Positions 1 through 8,531 of a stretch of DNA of 21,662 nucleotides are shown in pieces. This DNA comes from Entrophospora sp. SA101 (taxonomy: Eukaryota > Glomeromycota > Glomeromycetes > Entrophosporales > Entrophosporaceae). The position numbers and the translations under genes are program-made. Every line of letters begins with the position of its first letter. The first letter of the stretch is position 1. Below the pieces are notes generated by a model, which was given only the letters and a program-made list of their open reading frames with translations, made no database searches and was not told the DNA's origin. Location of the stretch: the NCBI GenBank assembly GCA_958430865.1, contig CAUDNR010000664.1, forward strand, positions 4,465-26,126, written 5' to 3'.

Positions 1-452
1 TTCGTAATTAATTTCGTAATTACGTATTACGTATTACGTATTACGTTTTTGGCAAAATAATTACCATAGCATGTATACTCAGACCCATATGTGAGAGAAG
101 TAGATAAAAATCTATATGTTGATCCAGGGCAAAAATGTGTAAAAATCGATGAAGTGAAGTATTTCTCTTCTAAGATAACATAACTAAAATATCCACAAAC
201 AAAAAAATAACGTGATTTTAGATCTATTAATACCATAAAATTATCTTTATTAAAAAAAAAATTTTTTATCTAATAAAAAAACAAACTTTACTAAGTCTTG
301 GGGAATAATTTACAGGAGAGTTAAAATAATTTTCTTTATTTATAATTTTATTAAAGATTGTATCAATAATAATATAATTGTTTTCTTGTAGTGGGCAGGA
401 AATTAGATCAACCAAAAGCAAGTTGTTAATATTAAAATAATTGTATGATAAA
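1..452. other. Intergenic / repeat-derived left flank, no gene supported
   Basis: This is the only sequence left of duplication copy 1, and apart from the last few bases it has no counterpart elsewhere in the window. It is AT-rich, with T and A runs around 240-290. A 69-codon open frame on the minus strand (27-236) is Tyr/Phe/Ser-rich, runs into the ATTACGT microsatellite and opens on a non-ATG codon. I do not recognise it and treat it as repeat-derived. The segment taaattactt at 449-458 also occurs next to the N gap at 10755-10764, so homology between the copies reaches slightly past the perfect block. Confidence 0.6.
19..46. repeat. (ATTACGT)4 microsatellite
   Basis: Four perfect tandem copies of the 7-mer ATTACGT are seen directly, preceded by related TTCGTAATTA words at 1-18. 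Confidence 0.9.
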
Positions 453-830
453 TTACTTGTAATTTGCTAACATTTTATCAGCTACATCTCTTTTCATTTC
501 TGCTGAGTATCTAGAAACCCAATTACATATAGTTTCTACCTTAGGAATTTCATCATGAGAAAGTTGGGTATTATGAACAGATTCTTCAATAAGTTCTTTA
601 TGCATATCCTCCAGTGTGAACCTTTGGCTCTTATCATAATAATACAAAGCAAAAATTTTCTACTATTTAGTTCAGTTAAAATTGTCATGCCTAAACAAAT
701 AGGGTAAAATTCTAACCATTTTCAGTAGAAATTTCATGCCACCAGTGATGAGCAAAAGGTCCATAGTGTAATTAAAGTCAATTATTCTTTGAGATGCAAA
801 TGTCGGTGAAACTTCTTTACGTTTAGGCAT
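453..830 (-). CDS. Small two-exon hypothetical protein (copy 1)
   Basis: Proposed model: exon 1 at 830-717 starts with ATG and encodes MPKRKEVSPTFASQRIIDF; a 57-nt intron (716-660, GTTAGA...TAG) follows; exon 2 is 659-453. Both junctions are phase 0, giving 106 residues. Exon 2 encodes a hydrophilic helical-looking segment with YYYDKSQRFTLEDMHKEL and then DEIPKVETICNWVSRYSAEM. The family is unknown to me; it resembles small repeated proteins linked to transposons in mycorrhizal fungi, which is inference. An unspliced reading hits stops in the intron, so this could also be a pseudogene. Compared with copy 2 it has Cys for Arg in the ETI(C/R)NWVS motif and a different last residue, caused by a 14-bp indel. 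It is divergent from ATG22, about 1.2 kb away. Confidence 0.45.
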
Positions 831-1085
831 TTAAATAAAAATTTTATATTTATACAATATGTACAAAAAATTTTTTTTAATATATGAATGCAGCTAGCTA
901 AAAATTTGATTTGATATAAAAGTATGTCTGATATAAAAAAAAAAAAATTTGAGATATGAAAGAATAATAAAGAATTATATGGACGTGTCTGGATTCAGAA
1001 AATGTGACTTTTTATTAATATTAACCCCGTTTTTTATTATTAAAAAATATGCCGATCATCTACTTCTATCACGTATCACGAATTA

Positions 1086-1128
1086 ATATAGAAAAGCAGC
1101 CTCAGGAAAATGTCACACGACTAATAAT
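1086..1128 (+). repeat. 43-bp dispersed segment, inverted copy upstream of the Trm61-family gene
   Basis: The segment begins ATATAGAAAAGCAGCCTCAG and continues with ATGTCACACGACTA. Its reverse complement is present at 10628-10670 with two mismatches. The duplicate of this site is at 11406-11448. It lies upstream of ATG22 here and upstream of the Trm61-family gene there. It may be a fragment of a dispersed repeat or a shared promoter-proximal segment. Confidence 0.85.
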
Positions 1129-1390
1129 GAGTAAAAAAGTAACGATTTACAGTTGTACAATTCATTAAACCTAGGTACTAATATTACTGATGCTTCATCA
1201 CTTCTTCAATTTCTTCAACAATAGATGCAATTATTTCTCCAGGTAAAAATTTTTTTTTTGAATTTTACAATATTTATACTATATAAATAAATATAAAATA
1301 AAAAATATTTTTGTAAATAAAATTATAAAATATACATTAAAATAAAGTTTTTTCATTTATTATATATAATGTATTTGATTCATTATTATA

Positions 1391-1622
1391 GATTCGAACC
1401 GGTCAGTTTGAATCAAATCAAATCAGTTCAAATCAAATTATATATTCGAATCAGTTCGAATTGTATCAAATCAATCCGAATTCGAATCCGTTCGAATCAA
1501 ATTATATATTCGAATCTGTTCGATTCGATTTCGTTTTGAATGAAACGAATCAAAAATTAAGTGATTCAATTCGATTCGAATTCGAAACAGTTCGAATTGG
1601 TTCGAATTTCATTGATTCGTTC
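1391..1622. repeat. TTCGAA-rich degenerate minisatellite (copy 1)
   Basis: About ten TTCGAA palindromes alternate with ATCAAATCA and GTTCGAATC words. A longer unit repeats at about 64 bp: compare 1433-1462 with 1497-1526, which share TCAAATTATATATTCGAATC. Base composition and periodicity differ clearly from the surrounding DNA. Function is unknown; it sits between two divergent genes. Confidence 0.85.
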
Positions 1623-2030
1623 GGAGCCTTAATTAGCAATCTTTTTTCAATTTCTTTAGAACATATAAAAAATTTTTTTTTTATTTTGCAAGAAAAAAAA
1701 CTCTCTATAACTTAAAAGCTTGATATATTTTCTATAATTTCCCTTGGTTTCATGTTTGTATCTCTTTAGCTGAAAGCTCTGATACAATTTTTATTTATAT
1801 AGTTTTTATATATATTCTTATTTTTTTAAAAAAAAGTTTGTTATTGATCGACATTACGTTGCATCTCACACAACTCTAGTTTTGTCGTATTTGGTCATGT
1901 AGTTCAAAATATTGTAACACATAAATTATTATTGCATTTCTGAGCATATATGATATTTCCTCCTTTTGGTGCTAAAATATGAATCATTTTTATGCAAGTA
2001 CATTTATTTATTTTGCTATAATTATTTCAA

Positions 2031-4241
2031 ATGGTTTTTCCAATGGCAATAATTCGGAATGCTTTATCATCAAATAATACTAATGATGACAAAAGATCAA
2101 TAACTGATAATGGCTGCGAGGAAGTAATTGATTATTATGATAATGAACCAGTAACTCCACGAGAATTGAAGGCTTGGTATTTACAAAACATGGCGGTAAA
2201 TTCTCTTTCCTTCTTTACTTCTACCTTGTTTAATTCTCTATAAGAATATTCACATTTTATCTACTCTTTAATTCATCATAGATTGAACCATATGGAGTAG
2301 CAGCAATATCGATATTGACACCTCTCATATTAGAAAGTTATGCTAGCCAAACAGGGTTTAAAGCTAGTGATATAAATATCCCATGTGATGTTGTAAGTAT
2401 TTATAGTAAAATAATTTGTGTGATGTAGTATTCTAATTTTATTTTTCCATATAATAGACTGAACCAAATTATAATTGCATTACAAAATTTGGTAGTGGTT
2501 ATGTGAATACTGAAAGTTACTCATTCTATGTTCTAGCAATTTCTGTTGTATTACAAGCTTTTGTATTTATTAGTTGTGGAGCTTTGGCTGACTATGGAAG
2601 TAAGTATAAAAGTTTGTGCACAAGCTTGAGTTTATAACTGTGAGTATTAAACTAATAATTTGAACCTTTTTCTGATTTTCATTCAGAATACAAAAAATTT
2701 TTTTTATTGTTTTTCTCTTATTTGGGTGGATTTAGTCTAGTTGGTTTTATATTTGTCTATGAACCAGGTATGATTTATTAATTAATATGTTATTTATTAA
2801 ATATGATTATTTATTAAATATAAAATAATATTTTTAATTAATTTTAGAATTAAATTGGTTAGCTGCTACTTTCACCATAATTGTGTAAGTTCCAATTAAC
2901 AAATTCACATTTATTCCAAAAGAATCACATCATTAATTTTAAATCTCAAATTAAATAGAAATTTATGTTTTGGAGCAGTAAATGTATTCTTGCTAGCTTA
3001 TATTCCAGTCTACTCTCGACTTCTACCTAATGTCATAGAAGCAAGGAATGATCCTAACAAAGGCTATCATGAAGTTGAAACCTTGATAGAATACAATGGA
3101 AACAAATTATCAACTAATGCTATAGGTACAGGTGTAGCTACTGGTATAATTCTGTTGGCAATATGTGCTGCTATTGCTGGCTTAATGGATGCTTCTATAC
3201 TTAGTCTTAAAATTGGATGTCTAATAATTGGTGCTTGGTGTTTATTCTTATCAACTTTTCCTTTATTATGGTTAAAAAATAGGAGTGGCCCTCCTTTACC
3301 AAGGTTTGCTTGCAAATTATTAAGAAAATTTTTTGAGAAGCATGAAAATGCAAATTTCAAAGCTCTTTTAATATTTCTAATATATATTCATATATATTTA
3401 TTTAGTAATGAAAATATATTTTTATATTCAATTAAACGTGTTTTCATGACATTATCAAAAACACGTCAACTTTGGCAAACTATGAAACTTTTATTAGCCT
3501 GGTTCATAATTAGTGATGGTTTGAATACAATTTCATCAGTTGCAGTTATCTTTGGTAAAAAAGTATTTAATTTGTCATTTGCTGAATTGTTGACTGGTGC
3601 ATTATTAGTGCCACTTATGGCAATCATTGGTGCATATCTATTCTTATTCATGCAACAAAAACTAAGTCTATCAACAAAAACAATGGTTCTAATTGTTTGT
3701 GGACTTGAAGCCTTATTACCAATTTATGGATTGTTTGGTTTCTTTGCTCCTTTTGGTTTAAAAGAAAAATGGGAGATTTGGTTATCTGTTGTTTTTTTTG
3801 GTTTGATGCTTGGTGCTGCTCAGAGTTTTTATAGAGTTTTATTTGCAAGTTTGATACCTAAAGGTCATGAAAATGAATTTTTCTCTTTGTATGAAATTAC
3901 TGATAAGGTAAACATTATTTTAATATTATTATTTGTATGTAGAATAACCAATTAAAAATGTTTTTAATTTAATTTAGGGCTCTTCATGGATTGGTACACT
4001 TTTAACTGGAGTTATTAATGATCTAACTGGTAATTTACGTTATACTTATTTTGTTTTGACAATTATGTTGGTGTTACCTTTATTGCTTATAGCTACTGTT
4101 GATGTTGAAAAAGGAAAAATTGATGCTGAAAATTTTTCAAAAAGAGAATATAGTAAAGAAATTAAAATTGATAACAAAGATGACAATGATAATACATTGG
4201 ACATTGATATTAAGAATAATAATTTAAATTATTGTAAATAA
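2031..4241 (+). CDS. ATG22: Autophagy-related vacuolar amino-acid effluxer Atg22 (copy 1)
   Basis: Atg22 is a major-facilitator-type vacuolar membrane protein that exports amino acids released by autophagic breakdown. My exon model is 2031-2195, 2282-2392, 2458-2599, 2687-2767, 2848-2884, 2959-3303, 3406-3907 and 3978-4241. All junctions are GT-AG and keep frame, giving 548 residues (yeast Atg22 is 528). Recognisable segments are TPRELKAWYLQNMAIEPYG near residues 43-60 (family WY...EP signature), ALADYGKYKKFFLLFFSYLGG (135-155), AYIPVYSRLLP (193-203), LLLAWFIISDGLNTI (about 322-336) and SSWIGTLLTGVINDLTG (about 463-479). Hydrophobic stretches fit about twelve membrane spans; a charged Lys/Asp/Asn tail follows residue 507. 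The 3304-3405 segment is stop-free and a multiple of three; keeping it gives 582 residues, but removing it restores the family spacing. The start is the first ATG before the conserved region. Confidence 0.93.
3304..3405 (+). other. Stop-free 102-nt intron inside ATG22 (copy 1)
   Basis: The donor is AG|GTTTGC after GGCCCTCCTTTACCA and the acceptor is TATTTAG|T. Splicing joins GPPLP to SNENIFLYSIKRVF, which resembles the family's GPPLP..EN....S.KRV.KTL spacing. If retained it adds 34 residues in frame (RFACKLL...HIYLF), which have no counterpart that I recall in Atg22. Its length and AT content match the other six introns (65-87 nt). Confidence 0.7.
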
Positions 4242-4242
4242 A
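4237..4242 (+). terminator. AATAAA overlapping the ATG22 stop codon
   Basis: AATAAA spans the TAA stop (4239-4241). As a canonical polyadenylation hexamer it could direct 3' end formation just downstream, but in DNA this AT-rich it may be chance. The same site exists in copy 2 at 14557-14562. Confidence 0.3.
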
Positions 4243-5899
4243 AATTTTAAAGACAATGATAAAAATATCTGTACTCCATATTATTTTTGAATTGGGATAA
4301 AAAAATCATATCCCTTTTTCCTTCATTCAATCTTTTATTTTGAAATATCCTGCAGATCAATGGGGAAGTTTTGAAATCTTCAAAAAATATCGAACCAAAA
4401 AATTTCTCAATATATGGGGAGTTCAAATAGTTTTGAAAATATTGTTATAAAGATTAGGCATTCTTATCTTTCAAAAAAAAAGTTTGAATTTTTTGGTCTG
4501 TTAATTAATAAGGTATTTAAAAATATCCAATAAAAATTTATTTTTTGTGCACTGTGAATGGATACTATATGTCTAAATTTTTTTATTTACATATTAACTC
4601 ATTCCCTCAAAATATTTCCCTTAACTTTTATACAATGTCTCAGTCTCATATGCCAATTTTGAAAGCAATTAAAATGTTCTTCTTGTGGTATGTATCTGTT
4701 ATTGATTTTACAGCATGTGCAAGGTCTTGAATCCTCTCAAACCTCTTCCCACCAAGTTCTTTCTTAATTTTAGAGAACAAAAGCAAACCACAGGGGGGTG
4801 GGGAAGCATTACAACTCGTTCTTTTTGCAGATATTTAGTGACAACCTTTGCCTTGTATGGTGCTGTTGTTGTAGAGAATTTCTTTCTTTTGAGATTGAAA
4901 AGACAATCAAGGACCATAAATATCTAAAACGTTAGCATATAATCACCAGAAACATTAAAATTTTATTCCAAATTAATTCTTTACCTATTAAAGTATCAGC
5001 AAAACTTCTTAAAGAAGCATCTATCGTATCTATTAAATCTACTCCTCGTTTACTATTCTATTTGTGGTTTCTATGTCAATGTTATGATCATTAAATAGTA
5101 TTTTTATTGCTGAGTTCCTTGCATTCACGATCTTTCTCAAGTTATTAAAAAAGTTATTATTAAAACTCAAGTTCGTTAAAATGAAATAATCAATCGGAAT
5201 TTGGAGAGAGCAAATTTACTTACAGTATTATTTGCACTAAAAGAATAAATAAAATTAAAAACATAATTAATAAAAAATTAGAATGATGACGATGCGTTTC
5301 AACGATCACGATCACGACCACCACCATTATTCTTTTTAAATAACTGGAGTGACGACGAGTGGTGATGACCACCACCATTCTTACGATAAGCACTTATCCT
5401 AACGCACCAGAACCATCTTGTCTTCTTCTTTGTTGTTGAAGCTGACGTGAAATTTTATTAAAAATATTTAATATTAAGAATTATTTATGTATGATTTTTT
5501 TTTGTTGACGCGATTATTTTTTTTTTTTTTTGGAAAAACAATCTATTTTTCACAAGATAACAAAACGCGAGTCTCCTAAAGAAGACGTGCTAATGACAGA
5601 GATACTATTTTTTATTTGTATTGATATAATATGGTGTCTTTTGGCTATTATAAATATTTTAAAATCTTGCTGGGTAATTATAAGATCCTTATCAAGATGA
5701 TAACAAATGAACGATTGGTATTTTTCCTTGCGTAATCGTTAATAATAATATCAATATTAATATAAATATAAATACAAGATGTCAAGACAGCACACCACTG
5801 AAAAAGAAACAATTCAAACATTTCGATATGTGATGTTTGATTATCGGAAATTTTACAATTGTCAAGACATGCACGCTATATACCTTGAACACATTACAG
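4243..5899. other. Gene-poor stretch with weak minus-strand coding relics (copy 1)
   Basis: No intact gene is visible. Three minus-strand patches read like decayed protein. 4646-4771 is a 41-residue frame with ELGGKRFERIQDLAHAVKSI. 5039-5160 (LRKIVNARNSAIKILFND..) joins by a one-base frame change to 4932-5046 (GVDLIDTIDASLRSFADTLIG). 5289-5450 is a Gly/His/Arg/Asp-rich frame ending GGGRDRDR-stop. None belongs to a family I recognise and each is short or broken. Opposite-strand open frames at 4715-4927 and 4708-4917 overlap almost fully and neither is convincing. Confidence 0.35.
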
Positions 5900-6175
5900 T
5901 CATTCACACATCTTCCTCATATACATAATGCTAATCTGACCAAGATTTCTATGATGATACAATGATGCAACTGAATTCCAGGGAGGCGCATGGAATGCAT
6001 CAAAGCTGCACCAATCGTCAAGGATGTTTTCACTGATCTTCCCAGACCAGAGAAGGCTTGCCATATTAGACAAAAAGTCGCCCTGTGACCAAGTTGCAAC
6101 TCTGCAGCAAAGTTGTGATATTAGGTGCACATAAACATCAAAGCAACGAGAATCTACAACTTGTTTCAAGTACAT
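5900..6175 (-). CDS. Hypothetical 91-codon ORF in a GC-richer island (copy 1)
   Basis: The frame starts with ATG at 6175 (MYLKQVVDSRCFDVYVHLIS) and ends at TGA 5900. It includes LLWSGKISENILDDWCSFDA and APPWNSVASLYHHRNLGQ. I do not recognise it. Base composition is visibly richer in G+C than the surrounding DNA and the residues are Trp/Cys/His-rich, unlike AT-driven chance ORFs. It may be a relic exon of a transposon or an isolated gene fragment. A CAGGGC/GCCCTG hairpin (6186-6211) lies just upstream. A second open frame in the same strand (6099-5917) overlaps it. Confidence 0.3.
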   Translation of the reverse strand: MYLKQVVDSRCFDVYVHLISQLCCRVATWSQGDFLSNMASLLWSGKISENILDDWCSFDAFHAPPWNSVASLYHHRNLGQISIMYMRKMCE

Positions 6176-6430
6176 GAGGTTACAATTCAGGGCAGGATTG
6201 GTGGCCCTGAAATTGCATTTGGGCTTTGATGTTAAGAGGAAAGTTGTAAAATAGTGTTTGTTTTGTATAATTATTTTCCTAAATTCTCTGTTTCTTTAAT
6301 ACTAACCAATTTATAATTGTGGGTAGGGGTTTTTGCCCTGTCCTGTAGATTAAAATTATCGCATGTTTTATATAGAACCTGAATTAGCAGATCATAGATG
6401 CCACTTCCAAATTAGGAAGGTCTTATATAT
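6176..6430. other. Intergenic, one 8-bp hairpin
   Basis: TTCAGGGC (6186-6193) and GCCCTGAA (6204-6211) form a perfect 8-bp stem with a 10-nt loop. No gene is seen in the rest. Confidence 0.6.
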
Positions 6431-6438
6431 ATGGTGAT

Positions 6439-6559
6439 CAGTGTGTAAATTTCAGTGTGTAACTAATGCAGATTTCTACAAATTTAGAAACTATCTGCAG
6501 AAAACTGCTAATGTACGATGTTACACCCGCACATTCCGCACATTGAATTTTATACACTG
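6439..6559. mobile_element. 121-bp hAT-type MITE with 8-bp target duplication (copy 1)
   Basis: The left end CAGTGTGTAAATTTCAGTGTG and the reverse complement of the right end match at 18 of 21 positions. The element is flanked by perfect 8-bp direct repeats ATGGTGAT (6431-6438 and 6560-6567). An 8-bp target duplication plus a CAGTG terminus fits the hAT superfamily. At 121 bp it has no coding capacity and would need a transposase supplied in trans. The interior includes CTGCAG and a second outward-facing GTTACACCC near the right end. Confidence 0.85.
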
Positions 6560-6567
6560 ATGGTGAT

Positions 6568-7361
6568 ATATACATATATAGGAATTTTCCTTAATATTAA
6601 AAATGTGTAATTGGAAAATGGCCTATTTCCCAAATTTTTTATTGGACATTCTAAATTTTATCAGAATGCCCGGGATTTTATAATACCCTGGTCTTCATCA
6701 CTTTTTGATGCTATTACCCTTGTTGTGTGTTTAATCAAATAAAAATCGTTGGTTATTTAGTCATCTGCAATCATTTATCAGCCAGAAGTGAAATTGGATT
6801 GGACAATTCTTTGGATGCAAAAATAATAATTTTATTATTTGTATTTCAAATTCAAGTATGTTTTAAGGATATATAAAGTAAATTACAAATCAAGAAATAA
6901 GTATGTTTTAAAAATTATTAAAATTCAGGGTATATTTTTTTAAGTGTATATTAGGATATCTACATTCCTATTGCTGTAAAAAATAAGAATGTTTTAATTG
7001 TAAAATAAGTATATTCATACATATTTTTCAAATATTTATTGAATCATCTTTTTTGATTTAAGTATGTTTTGTGAAAATAAGTAGGAAATAAGTATCTAAA
7101 CTTTTGGGTGTGAAATTGAAATATTAAATTTTTTTTGAAATTTTTCTTAAAATTAAACAAAATAATATTATTCTGATTGATAATAAAGTTAAAAATACAT
7201 ATATGTTTTATAATTTTGACTATTTAATAAAGTTTTTTTTCAAAATTTTTTCTTTTAGGACATTTATCAGGAATTCCATATTTGCATATTCTCTGTCTGT
7301 ATATTACAACCTAATTACAATATGACATTATGTTTGATTTTGGCATTACAGCTATCATTAA
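6568..7361. other. AT-rich intergenic DNA with a repeated AAGTATGTTTT motif (copy 1)
   Basis: No gene is visible. Variants of AATAAGTATGTTTTAA occur at 6854-6866, 6896-6911, 6982-6997 and 7059-7070, with shorter AATAAGTA forms to 7098. The spacing is irregular, so this looks like a decayed local repeat rather than a satellite. Confidence 0.5.
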
Positions 7362-7383
7362 AATGTCATAATATTATGACATT
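7362..7383. repeat. 22-bp perfect palindrome (copy 1)
   Basis: AATGTCATAAT is followed immediately by its exact reverse complement ATTATGACATT. The related word ATGACATTATG occurs 40 bp upstream (7322-7332). It overlaps the stop of a 68-codon minus-strand open frame (7383-7589; TRNYEIRPKDLRQNLNSG..) that starts without ATG and that I do not recognise. Confidence 0.85.
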
Positions 7384-7672
7384 CACAAATCAATTTGGGC
7401 TGCATCTATATCAACCATATTATATGTCCTTTGTCCAATTAATTTCTTTATTACATTAAAACTTTCACAATTATTAAGTTTATTTACAAAAGACTTTATT
7501 TTATAGATAATATATACAGCAATGGATGTGTTACCGGAATTTAGATTTTGACGCAGATCTTTTGGTCGAATCTCATAATTCCGGGTCAATTTAAATTTTA
7601 TTTCATTTATTTTTTAATTTCATTTTATTTCTATCATATCCTCTAATTATTTATTAATAACTTGTACATCTA

Positions 7673-8529
7673 AAACCGACCAATTTTGTGCGTATTTTTG
7701 AAGCCTATCATGTGGACACATAAAGCACTTTTGGATTCAAACTCTCATAGTTTTATGTAGTAAATGCCAAAGAATAATTCTAAAGTTGTGGCAATTTTAA
7801 TTTGAGTGACTTAAATAATTGATAAAGGACGAACCATTAACAAGCTTGCCATTTGTTCATTTCTTCTTATCGAGTATGCCATCACTTACAAAAAGGCAGA
7901 AACATTTAAAAAATTTGTCTCTAAGAAAAAAAGACTTTTCGAAAGTTGTTCTTCACGATAATGAAATTGAAAATGAAAATGATAACGAAGATAATGAAGA
8001 TAATGAATCAATTAATGAAAATGATAATGAATCAAGTAACGAATCAATCAATGAAAGTGATGATGAATCAAGTAACGAATCAATTAATGAAAGTGATGAT
8101 GAATCAAATAGTAATAGTGATAATGAAATAAGTTGGGATACAGATTTAGATTCTAATTGTAGTTATTTTGTGAAAGTCCTTCAAAATGAAATAAATAATT
8201 ATAAGCCTTCTGCACGTCGTTCTGTCTACTTGGGAAATGCACCACGAGCTAGGCGATTTCATGCTGCACAAGCTAAAAAAACATCTGAAGATAATGGACA
8301 AATGATTTACAAAAAATTGTTCCTGAGGCAAATAAATCTTTTAAATATATGGAATATTATAGACAAGGATTAGATGCAAAACAGGCTGAATATGCCTTTA
8401 AAAAAATACAAACGTCATCGTATTATTCCAAATAATATTTTAAATAATTTAGATGTATATATTAATAAAGTTAATTTTCAGTGTAACATAATTTGGAATT
8501 TTGCCGCTGATCGACAAAGTGGTCGGTTT
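7673..8529 (+). mobile_element. Mariner-like non-autonomous element, TA-flanked (copy 1)
   Basis: The ends are AAACCGACCA (7673-7682) and its reverse complement TGGTCGGTTT (8520-8529). Each inverted repeat is extended by an imperfect TTTGT. TA dinucleotides at 7671-7672 and 8530-8531 fit the TA target of Tc1/mariner elements. The 857-bp interior encodes an acidic leader plus a basic segment but no DDE catalytic domain, so it is non-autonomous or internally deleted. Confidence 0.75.
7876..8435 (+). pseudogene. Frameshifted N-terminal fragment of a transposon protein (copy 1)
   Basis: The ATG at 7876 opens MPSLTKRQKHLKNLSLRKKD. A long Asn/Asp/Glu/Ser-rich tract follows, containing two copies of a 12-residue unit ESSNESINESDD encoded by 36-bp tandem repeats (about 8029-8107). 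Next comes a basic segment PSARRSVYLGNAPRARRFHA. The frame then ends at TAG 8371-8373. A second frame from about 8322 (PEANKSFKYMEYYRQGLDAK, stop 8433-8435) continues the same protein style, so a one-base loss in the A-run at about 8310-8316 is the likely lesion. In related mycorrhizal-fungus elements such leaders precede a DDE endonuclease, absent here. Both copies share the lesion, so it predates the duplication. Confidence 0.65.
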
Positions 8530-8531
8530 TA

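Larger units (their letters stand above)
831..2030. other. Divergent intergenic region upstream of ATG22 (copy 1)
   Basis: About 1.2 kb lie between the minus-strand small gene and ATG22. The region holds A/T runs, a 43-bp segment shared in inverted orientation with the Trm61-family upstream region (1086-1128) and a TTCGAA-rich minisatellite. An 84-codon open frame at 1461-1715 is just that minisatellite read through and is not a gene. Promoters must lie here, but no convincing TATA box or factor site stands out. Confidence 0.6.

Noticed and set aside
1470..1500. TTCGAATCC words resembling a tRNA T-arm
   Set aside because: They are part of the TTCGAA minisatellite; no acceptor, D or anticodon stem can be drawn around them.
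3067..3848. Three minus-strand open frames inside ATG22
   Set aside because: They are antisense shadows of the conserved transporter exons and carry no family resemblance.
3908..3955. In-frame continuation after the TDK codons of ATG22
   Set aside because: It is intron read-through: GTAAAC donor at 3908 and TTTAG acceptor at 3977 restore the conserved SSWIGTLLTG segment.
4708..4927. Overlapping 69-70-codon frames on both strands
   Set aside because: Neither shows recognisable motifs; mutual overlap and lack of context make both likely chance.
5281..5450. TGATGA (5284) and CTGA (about 5444) as C/D-box snoRNA boxes
   Set aside because: The boxes are about 160 nt apart with no closing terminal stem or second box pair; the words are common in this composition.
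6660..6700. CCGGGATTTTATAATACCCTGG as a hairpin or palindrome
   Set aside because: Only about three base pairs at the inner stem and mismatched ends; too weak.
7946..8131. Met/Lys-rich plus-strand frame in the mariner-like element
   Set aside because: It is the shifted frame of the Asn/Glu/Ser 36-bp repeats, not an independent gene.
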